This document shows, in pieces, positions 56,288 to 64,000 of a DNA stretch of 64,000 nucleotides (position 1 is its first letter; each line of letters begins with the position of its first letter). This DNA comes from Dryocosmus kuriphilus (lineage: Eukaryota > Arthropoda > Insecta > Hymenoptera > Cynipidae): positions 178,722,636 to 178,786,635 of the forward strand of contig CM076194.1 of the NCBI GenBank assembly GCA_038277395.1. Reading direction: 5' to 3'. The notes under the pieces are model-generated. The model saw nothing but the letters and a program-made list of their open reading frames with translations, did no database searches and was not told the DNA's origin. Position numbers and translations under genes: made by a program.

Positions 56288-57211
56288 TGCACACTGGGTC
56301 CAGTCTCTAACTCCCTTCTTCGGGCACGTATTGCCCTCTAGCGTTCTGTTGCCTTGATCTCCTCGAAATCGACCTGTTACCCTGTGGCCTGCTTATCCTA
56401 CCTTACCTACCTTACCCACTAGTCTCCTGACCCACTTATCAACCTCTCACTCCGCTCCCCACGCTTCTCTCACGCTACCTTTATCCTTCGCACTATTTTT
56501 ACACAAAAAGACAGTAGTGATTAACAATAACCAAACCTTACCTCACCATCCGTCTTCCCAGTCTCGTACAACTTCACTACCCTACTCTCTGTTCACAAAA
56601 CTAACTAACTAACTAACTAACGAACTCCAAACCTAACCTCACTCTTTAGCATGCACCACTTTTTTCACATTTTACCTTTATCCACCTTCCGCGACCCTTC
56701 CACTCATTCCTCCCACATACCAACTGCCATAACTCTACTCACAACCCTTTTTTGCACCCCTCACAACCCTTATTCACCACCAAAGCCAAAACGATCGCTC
56801 AAATTCTCACACCCGTCCCATCACTATCAGCGCCGGAAACGGAAGCCTAATTATTATTATCTATTTATTTTTATTCATTTTATTTATATATTTAATATTT
56901 TTATATATTTTACTTTTTCCTTATATTCTACTTATTTTATATATATTTATTTATTTAATTTTATTCATTATTATTATGAATTATTTACTTATTTTCAACT
57001 ATTTTTATTTTTAAAAATTATTTTAGAATCTATTTTTACCTAAATTTTTTTTTGTTCAAATTTAATCGACTAGTTGTTTTTTTATTCAATAACTTTTAAC
57101 TTGAATTTTGGTATTGGACGTTAGAGGAGTATTTTTGGTTTAGATAATTTCAAAATCATCATTACAGGAATTATTTAACTTTATTTCATCACTTTTATTA
57201 TTTTTCCTCAG

Positions 57212-58590
57212 AATGTGAGAAAGCTGTAAATCAGCTGGTCAATCTGCAGGTGCGTGCATGTCTACACGAAGTACCTGACAATAGAGAAGGAGGATCATCG
57301 CAGATTGCGGGGTCTTCCAGCGTCCCTGAGCTACCGTCATCACCGGAAAATCTTGAAAATGGTCAAGGTAGGGATGACAGAGTTCAAAATTCAACCTTTA
57401 TTATTAAAGTTTCCGAACGCCTTAATTATATTAAAAAATTCGGGGTATATGGGTTAAAACTCAAATTCAAATTTTTATCACCTGAAAATAATAACCCTGT
57501 GGAATGGCTCGAAACCACTTTCCCAGAATTGTATCATTATTTAACTAATTGGTGTGATCAAACAGACATAGTGGGTTTAGTTTTCTGGTCAGATGGATTT
57601 AGTAAAGGGGTTGCTTGGACGACATTTATACAATTGAAAGAGCTGACGTTTGAAGACCTGTGGAACCTTGTATCTAAAAATGTACAAAGTGCCACAGGAT
57701 TTCAAATAGATGATACTTTTAATTTAGAAATGACCCGTATCCAACTACCAGCCGGTAAAGCTCGTGTCAAATTAACGAAAGGCATTTCTAAACGGTCGAT
57801 CTTAAAAATAGATAGTAAGAACAACATGTGTCTTCCGCAAGCAATTGTGATTGCAATTGCCAAAGGGAAATTGGTGAATGAAAGAAACAATGTGTATTTT
57901 AAGAATGATTCGGAACAAATGAGAAAAAGTAGCAATCAGCAACGTAGAGCAGCTAATAAATTAAAGTTGGATGCAGGTGTTTATTATACCCGAAAATGTT
58001 TGAGGTATCTTAGAACTTATAAAATTTCAAATTTTTTTATCAAAATCATAGATAGCTATGATGGGGTATCACTACGATACTTTTGAATCGGGAAAAGAGA
58101 AACCATTTTATGAGGGTCATTCCGAAATTATAGATAAAGGGGTATAGTAAAACAAAATATGTATTTGCTTTATGAGGGTACCCCAGAATTTCACTATTCT
58201 GCCATTTTAAATTTAATCGCGGCCGGTGCTGATAGACATTTTTGTGCACCATGCAATAAATCCTATAGAAATGTACAGAATCATCTTTGTACAGTCAAGT
58301 GTGACGCCTGTCATAGTTTACCGCACTGTGATCAGCAAAATCTTTTTGAAAATAAAAAAAAAAGGGATATTAAGTGTGAATCTTTTCTTAGGTCATTTTA
58401 TGGGGAAAAATGCATGAGTGAACATTTACAGGCTGATTCTCATAGCAAAGGAAAAAGTATCTGGTCCGTGTTTAAAATCTGTAATGGTTGCTCAAGATTG
58501 ATCAACCATTTAAATGTAAAAGACCACAAATGTGGATTCTCTCATTTTTATATATGCAAAAAAGTTTTTCCAGATAACCATTTGTGTTAT
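57212..58590 (+). pseudogene. Polinton/Maverick-type family-B DNA polymerase, N-terminal part
   Basis: 57212-58086 is open and has the N-terminal domain of protein-primed PolB in Polintons (NPVEWLETTFPELYHYL, DIVGLVFWSDG, NMCLPQAIVIAIAKGKL). A TGA at 58084 and a frame change follow, then 58159-58590 encodes the Cys/His-rich region (CAPCNKSYRNVQNHLC, CDACHSLPHC, CNGCSRLI). The mariner at 58592 cuts the gene here. The enzyme would replicate the element's linear DNA from a protein primer. Described only; this copy is inactive. Confidence 0.8.
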
Positions 58591-58591
58591 A

Positions 58592-59922
58592 CGAGGTGTG
58601 TCCGAAAACTATCTGACCTGTATTTATATCTCCGCGTTGGTGCTATTTTTCGTCATCCGGGTCGTGACATCCTTCGAAGTAGTCCCCATTTGATTGAACC
58701 ACACGCTCCCCGCGGTGCTTCTACATCTTAGAACAGTCCTCGAACGCAGATTTTGGAATGGCCTTCAGCTCGCGCGTCGCATTACTCTGAATCGTTTCGA
58801 TGTCGTCGAACCGCTTTTCCTTGAGCGCCATTTTCAATTTTGGGAACAACCGAAAGTCGCAAGGACCTATGTCGGGACTGTACGGAGGCTGGCGAGGCTG
58901 TACAATCTTGTGCTTCGCCAAAAATTGCTGCACGAATTTCGACGAATGCGCTGGCGCGTTATCGTGGTGAAGAAGCCAGTCACCGCTTGATCAGAAACGC
59001 GGTCGTTTTCTTTTCACGGCATCACGCAGTCTTTTCAGAACTTCAACGTAATATTCTTTGTTGATCGTCTGACCTCTTGGAGCAAATTCGTAGTGCACAA
59101 CACCCTCACAATCGACAAAAATAATCAGCATCGACTTAACATGGCTCCGACTTTGACGCGCTTTTTTCGGCCGTGGCTCGTCTGGACGTTTCCACTGTGA
59201 AGGTTGTTGTTTAGTTTCAGGATTGTAACCACAAACCCATGATTCATCACCTGTAATAACCTTCTTAAGGACATTTTCATCATCACTGACCATTTTCAAG
59301 TTGTCCTGAGCGATTTCAGAGTGAAAGTCTTTCTGCTCGGTCGTGAGCAATTTCGAAATGGATTTCGCATACACGCGAGTCATTCCCAAAATCTTGTTCA
59401 AAATTTCCCAAACAGTACTTTTCGGTATTCCGAGATCATTTTCTACTTCACGAACAGTCAATCGACGATTACCTTCAATCGCAAGTCGCACACGCTCAAT
59501 GTTTTTCGGTGTTGTCAGCAGAGGTCGGCCAGAACGAGGGTCAATGTCAATAGATGTGCGGCCATTTTTAAACCACCTGTACCACTCCTTTATCTGTGTT
59601 ATGCCCATACTTTTGTCCCCAAAGGCCTTCTGTACCATTTCAATAGTCTCCGTACAACTCTTGCCGAGGTCGAAACAAAACCTGATGCAAATTCGTTGAT
59701 CTCTTCTTTCTGTCATTTTCAACAGTACACAAATGCGGCGAACGGAAAAAGCACATTGGACATAAACTTACGCTGCACGCGACCCAAGGCGTCCGGCCGG
59801 TAACTACGCCATTCAGGGAGTTCGTGAGGGACTACTGGTTACGCTCATACCCCACAGAGGCCGCTGGAGCGCTCTGGCGCGAAGATATGAACGCAGCTCG
59901 GATAGTTTTCGGACACACCTCG
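58592..59922 (-). mobile_element. Mariner element (1331 bp) with perfect 22-bp terminal repeats
   Basis: CGAGGTGTGTCCGAAAACTA is at 58592 and its exact inverse ends at 59922 (22 bp perfect). TA on both sides (58590-58591, 59923-59924). Full length for a mariner. Sits inside the polymerase gene; the polymerase frames on the two sides agree if one TA is counted once, so the insertion is clean. Confidence 0.95.
58721..59722 (-). pseudogene. Mariner transposase, one in-frame stop (~333 codons)
   Basis: 59722-58991 (243 codons) has the N-terminal helix-turn-helix pair (MVQKAFGDKSMGITQIKEWY, LTVREVENDLGIPKSTVWEI), the WVPHEL-type linker region replaced by KLLTTEQKDFH, and the first catalytic Asp (ITGDESWV). 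A TGA at 58991-58993 is the only break; the same frame continues with HHDNAPAHS (second Asp) and SPDIGPCDFRLFPKLK (third Asp, 34 residues later, D-D-34-D). All three catalytic Asp codons remain. Confidence 0.85.
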
Positions 59923-59924
59923 TA

Positions 59925-60862
59925 TAAAACCAATTGGTGAATCGCGTAATAATATTAAGAAAAGAGTTGCCTATATTTTCTACGATTTTGAAACTCAGCA
60001 GAGTGAATACATGTTGTCGATGAGGAAACGACAAAGATACACGTGCTTAATATATGTGTTGCGCAACAGGTTTGTGATAGTTTTATGAAAGATCCTGATC
60101 CGAATGTGAGATGTGATTGGTGCCGAATTAGACAGTTTATTTTTAGTAAAGTCCGGTGTCAGAATTTACGAAATTTGAGACAAGAAAAATGAAACATTTT
60201 CACGAGATAGTATGTACTGCACACAAATCTAAAGGTTTTGATGCACAGTTCATTCTGTATCATCTTATCAAGGAAACAGGTCTTAGGGATCCACCGGAAA
60301 TTACTCTCAATGGAACTACTATCCTTTTAATGAAGGTAGGTCAGACCCGATTTATAGATAGCTTGAACTACCTTCATATGCCTCTAATTCACCTGCCTAA
60401 AGCCTTCGGTTTGGAGGAGGCAAAAAAGGGTACATTTCCGTACTTATTTAACACACCGCAGAATCAAGATTACTTTGGTCCTATTCTGGATGAAAAATAT
60501 TTTTCACCAGATACAATGTCTCGTGAGTCTAGGGAGTCGTTTTATACTTTGTATAAAGAGGCTGTCGCTTTACAATTTATTTTTAATTTCAAAGAGGAGC
60601 TACAGTCATGCTGTATAAATGATGTCGATATTTTGCGTAGGGCCTGTTTACCTTTCAGGGAATGATTTCCTGATGGGACTGGTGTAGATCCGTTTGTGGA
60701 AAGTTTAACAATAAAAAGATAAAAAAGTTTAGAATCTCTAAATGAGCGTTTTGAAAGAACAAAAGCTCAAACTGACCGTTTTCACTCATGGGATTATGAG
60801 GTATTCGAGAAGTGGGAGTGTTCGTTTGAAAAAGAAAAACTTGAAGATGCAAGAGCTGCTAC
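59925..60862 (+). pseudogene. Polinton-type PolB, exonuclease part
   Basis: After the mariner the frame resumes with FYDFET (ExoI motif, Asp-x-Glu) near 59978. It then degenerates, and resumes at 60156-60665 with SKGFDAQFIL (ExoII), FIDSLNYLHMPL and AFGLEEAKKGTFPYLF, and ends with DVDILRRACLPFRE (ExoIII). A deletion follows, then RFHSWDYEVFEKWECSFEKE (about 60760-60840), which belongs to a later part of the family's polymerase. The gene is then cut by the foldback at 60870. Confidence 0.8.
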
Positions 60863-60869
60863 TGCTTTT

Positions 60870-63160
60870 GACACGAGCAGTTAGGGTCAAAATAAAATTT
60901 TTTGGAAAGGCACGAGCCACAGTTGTCAACGCACTAATCGCTCGATAATTCACACGAGCCGCTCGTGCTAATGGCAACAGCAGCGCGAGCTTGATAAACG
61001 TTGCGTTTGGCCCGGTCCGTTCTTGGGATTGACAACAATCTCTTGTGTTAATTTTCAATAGCGCGTGGTGTCAAATTGCTCTAACGTTTAGTGAAAACCG
61101 CGCTTGTCGCTCGAATCACTCGCCGCATTACCAAATGCTGAAAGTACTAAGGGAAAACGTGTCATGATCAAATGTACTTTGCAGGCTTGATAGCGGACAA
61201 AATTACAAAAAGAGAAAAACCCAGAAAGCAGACAATACTTATCCGAAGGTTTTCGATACGCTGAATCCGAATCTGGTCTCAGAATTGTTCCATCATCTCA
61301 GGTTTCCGATATAATCTGACATAAATGTGCAAAAAACAAGGTTTTTTTTATATTCGGGGTTATATGACATTGCGACTTAATTTTTTTCTGAAAACCGATA
61401 AGGCCATTTGAAACTGCTACTCTTACCCTTCAAAACCCTTTTTAAATTTTTTAGAAATGTTTATTTTTCGCGGAGACATCGTTCAATGAAGTTTACTACT
61501 TTAGCGTCCTTATTATTTTGATCATGCTGTAATAAGGATGCTAAAGTAGTATGTAAACATCATTGAACGATATCTCCGTCAAAAATAAAGATTTCTCAAA
61601 CATTGAAAAAGTCTTTTAAAGAGTAAGAGTGGCAGTTTCAACTGGCCTAAACGGCTTTTAGAAAAAAAATTAATTCGAGAAGCCAGATAACTCCGAATAT
61701 AGCAAAAAAACCTTGTTTTTTGCACTTTTAGGTTAGAATATCTCGGAAACCTGAGGTGAAAATTCTGAGCCCAAATTCGGATTGAGCTTATCAAAAACCT
61801 TCGGGTACGTATTGTCTGCTTTCTGGGTTCTTTTCCTTGTCGGCCTGCGTAATTTGGGTAACCTTTTTACACGATTCCTACATGGTGAAACAACAGTTTA
61901 AAAAATGATAAAGAAAACAGTTAATTCAGTGATATTACCTGATAGAAAAATATGTAACAAATTTGCGTTTGTGATTTTCTTTCTAATTGAATAATAACGT
62001 TGAGAAATAGGCGTTTTATCATTTAATCGGAAATGTAGAAAAGAGAAATTTGTAAAAATTTGTAGAACTTTAGAAACTTTTCGAATTAAATTTTTGGATT
62101 TCAGTTGTTCATATTAAAATTCAACTGTTAATTACTTTTGTAGTGAACGAACTCACAAAGTGTTCTCAGATAATTTTTATTTTCGCAGTACAATTTGAGG
62201 AAAATATTTTTGAACAGAACTTTAAAAGTAGAATTTTCATCAGAATTTAATTAATGAAATAGGCAAATTTATTATGAAAATTAATCTTTGAAATAATTTC
62301 ATCAATAACATCTGATAAAATTTGATTCAATTTCTTTCGATCTATCAAGAACAAAAATTAGCATAGAAAATCTGAGATTCTCTATTTTTTATGCTAATTC
62401 TCGTTCTGGATAGATCTAATGAAATTGAATCAAATTTTATCAGATATGATTGATGGGCTTATTTCAAAGATTAATTTTCATAATGAATTTGCCTATTTCA
62501 TTAATTAAATTCTGAAAATTCTAGCTTGAAAGTTCTGTTCAAAAATATTTTCTTCAAAATGTATTGCGAAAATTAAAATGATCTGAGAACACTTTGTGAG
62601 TTCGTTCACTAAAAAAATCATTAGCAGTTGAATTTTAATATGAACAAATGAAATCCAAAAATTTAATTCGAAAAGTCTCTAAGGTTCTACAAAATTTTAC
62701 AAATTTCTCTTTTCTACATTTCCCATTAAATGATAAAAAGCCTATTTCTCAACTTTATAATTCAATTAGGGAAGAAGATCACAAAAGTAAATTTATTACA
62801 TATTTTTCTATTAGATAATATCACTGAACTTACTATTTTCTTTATGCAAACTACATTTTATCATGGCAAGTTTTCCCTTAGCACTTTCAGCATTTGGTAA
62901 TGCGGCGAATGAGTCGAGCGACAAGCGAGGTTGTCAATAATAATCCTTATAGCTACTTGACACCACGCGCTATAGAAAATTAACACGATAGATTGTTGCC
63001 AATCCCAAGAACGGGCCGGGCCAAGCGCAACTCTTACCAAGCTCGCGCTGCTGTTGCCATTAACACGAGCGGCTCGTGTGAATTCGCGAGCGGGAAATGT
63101 GTTGGCAACTGTGGCTAGTGCTGTGAAAAAAGTTTTTATTTAACACTGACCGCTCGTGCC
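60870..63160. mobile_element. Foldback element (2.3 kb) inside the polymerase gene
   Basis: Outer arms 60870-61180 and 62860-63160 are inverse (CACACGAGCCGCTCGTG, CGCATTACCAAATGCTGAAA). Inner arms 61880-62370 and 62385-62860 are inverse (GATTCAATTT, TTAATTAATGAAATAGG), with the centre near 62376. CACGAG/CTCGTG palindromes recur at the ends. A MITE of another family sits in the left arm. No coding capacity; no target duplication obvious. Confidence 0.8.
61181..61848. mobile_element. Palindromic MITE, copy B, nested in the foldback
   Basis: Same family as 8054-8902: CCCAGAAAGCAGACAATACT, CGAAGGTTTTCGAT and TTGCACTTTTAGGTTAGAAT-type landmarks, ends GCAGGC and GCCTGC. Flanks GTACTTT and GTAATTT may be a 7-bp target duplication with one mismatch. 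It lacks the AC-rich centre of copy A. Confidence 0.75.
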
Positions 63161-63296
63161 AGAGTTTCTCCGTGCATCCCTTTTTAATGACCGAGGCCTT
63201 GAATCCTAGAGATGCGTTTTACGGGAGTAGAACAGGTAATACATTTTCGTATTATGAGGCTAAGTCGACATTTCATATCTTGATGTTTGTTCATTA
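63161..63296 (+). pseudogene. Polinton-type PolB continuation beyond the foldback
   Basis: A short frame with NPRDAFYGSRTGNT, matching the PolB segment that precedes the polymerase palm in Polintons. It shows that the foldback inserted in the gene. Cut again by the next element at 63297. Confidence 0.7.
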
Positions 63297-64000
63297 CAAT
63301 GCCGTGCAAAAGTTTTTGGACACTCGATAATTAAAACTTAAGATTCCAAAAATCCCTTGTTACATTATTAAAATGAACATTTCTTCCTCCAAATAGCACA
63401 AAGGTAATGAAATTCTGCGTCTACTAAGCCCAAGTTGAAGGCACAATGTCCATTTTATAAAAATATATTGCAAAAAAAAACGTCAAATTTTGATGACTCC
63501 GGAAATTTGGAATAACTCTGAAAATAATTAACATTTTTTAAAGTTCTTGGGCTCATTTTAAAAGTAAATCTCCATAATATTCTTGTAATTTGTTTGGATG
63601 TTTTTATTGTTTTTCCCTAGATTCTACACTAGGTTCAACCTTGATGCAAAAAAATCGAAAAACTTCAAACAATGATTTTACTCCACACATTCATGAAAAA
63701 AATAAAAAACAATAATATTTGTATAACTATTACTACAATTGATTAAAATATGATTAAGAAATTATTTTTTTTTAGTATTTACACATTTTTTAAATTTCGC
63801 GACTTGTTTGCACCAAGTTTGAACCTAGGGCAGAATTTAGGGAAAAAATTCTAAACAAGTAAGAAAAATACTATGGAAATTTACCTTTAAAATGAGCTCA
63901 AGAACTTTAGAAAATGTTAATTATTTTCAGAGTTATTCCAATTTTCCGGAATTATCAAAATTTGACGTTTTTTTGCAATATCTTTTTATTAGATTCACAT
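63297..64000. mobile_element. Tc1-like palindromic MITE, runs off the window
   Basis: Begins after TA with CAATGCCGTGCAAAAGTTTT, a Tc1-type terminus. The interior is a palindrome centred near 63720 (AATTTTGATGACTCCGGAAA at 63486 against its inverse near 63950). The right end lies beyond the window. Confidence 0.65.

Larger units (their letters stand above)
54491..56840 (-). mobile_element. LINE copy 2 (5' and 3' ends, internal deletion)
   Basis: Minus strand: CT/C-rich leader on the plus strand (56300-56840), ORF1 (56287-54832), the first codons of ORF2 (about 54825, VVFWNVLG), then a jump to the 3' UTR and the 3' end TTTATTTATACTCTCTCCCT (plus strand, 54495). Same family as 44966-48570. It retains both ends, so it is a deletion derivative that inserted in the intron. 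Confidence 0.7.
54309..57211 (+). other. Intron of the polymerase gene, enlarged by LINE insertion
   Basis: GTAATATT donor at 54309, TTTTTCCTCAG acceptor ending at 57211, codon split after the first base. Most of it (54491 to about 56840) is LINE copy 2; 56841-57211 is AT-rich intron sequence. Confidence 0.6.

Overview
The window is a transposon graveyard from an arthropod nuclear genome, most likely an insect. It is AT-rich and eukaryotic: gypsy-like endogenous retrovirus with env, mariner/Tc1 elements, tRNA-derived SINEs, DIRS, a Polinton/Maverick-type DNA polymerase with GT-AG introns, and no ordinary host gene that I can recognise. I cannot name the species from the sequence.

Left part (1-9,556). 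Two R1-like non-LTR insertions of opposite orientation (1-532 and 744-2,768) break a degenerate zinc-finger/acidic gene. The second is an ORF1-only LINE with a poly(A) tract and a 14-bp target duplication. A second, nearly readable copy of the zinc-finger gene (3,167-3,814) lies head to head with the first and is followed by one arm (about 3,815-6,475) of the element described next. Then come a 102-bp direct repeat, a tRNA-like sequence and a palindromic MITE.

Centre (9,557-27,160). This is one giant inverted-repeat (foldback-like) element. Its arms are about 5 kb (left, 9,557-14,700) and about 8 kb including later insertions (right, 19,210-27,160). They contain diverged tandem repeats and flank a core carrying the zinc-finger/acidic gene and a deleted mariner. 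The core is tandemly duplicated (2.7 kb unit). Later insertions sit in one arm only: a MITE on the left; a SINE, a Tc1 element and a deleted LINE on the right. The opposite arm gives the empty site for each.

DIRS nest (about 27,290-43,700). A palindromic element is split by a DIRS tyrosine-recombinase retrotransposon (28,441-43,640). The DIRS contains a complete but dead errantivirus-type endogenous retrovirus (32,760-40,316; 227-bp LTRs, GCAC target duplication) inside its recombinase gene, and a Tc1/mariner-superfamily element (40,611-43,405; D-D-41-D spacing by hand count). Without its guests the DIRS is about 4.8 kb, the usual size, with the expected left repeat, internal complementary region and right repeat.

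Right part (43,700-64,000). A degenerate APE-type LINE (44,966-48,570, minus) is followed by an unrecognised minus-strand pseudogene. Then comes a broken Polinton/Maverick-type gene (51,833 to about 63,293) that appears to have introns and encodes protein-primed family-B DNA polymerase. It is cut by a palindromic MITE, a second copy of the LINE (itself carrying a perfect 176-bp-arm hairpin), a mariner with perfect 22-bp terminal repeats, a 2.3-kb foldback element with a nested MITE, and a further Tc1-like MITE that runs off the window.

Almost every coding region is a pseudogene. The readable frames are the LINE ORF1 at 951-2,288, the Tc1 transposase at 21,994-22,905 (catalytic Glu replaced by Lys), most of the D-D-41-D transposase (one frameshift), and a mariner transposase with one internal stop.
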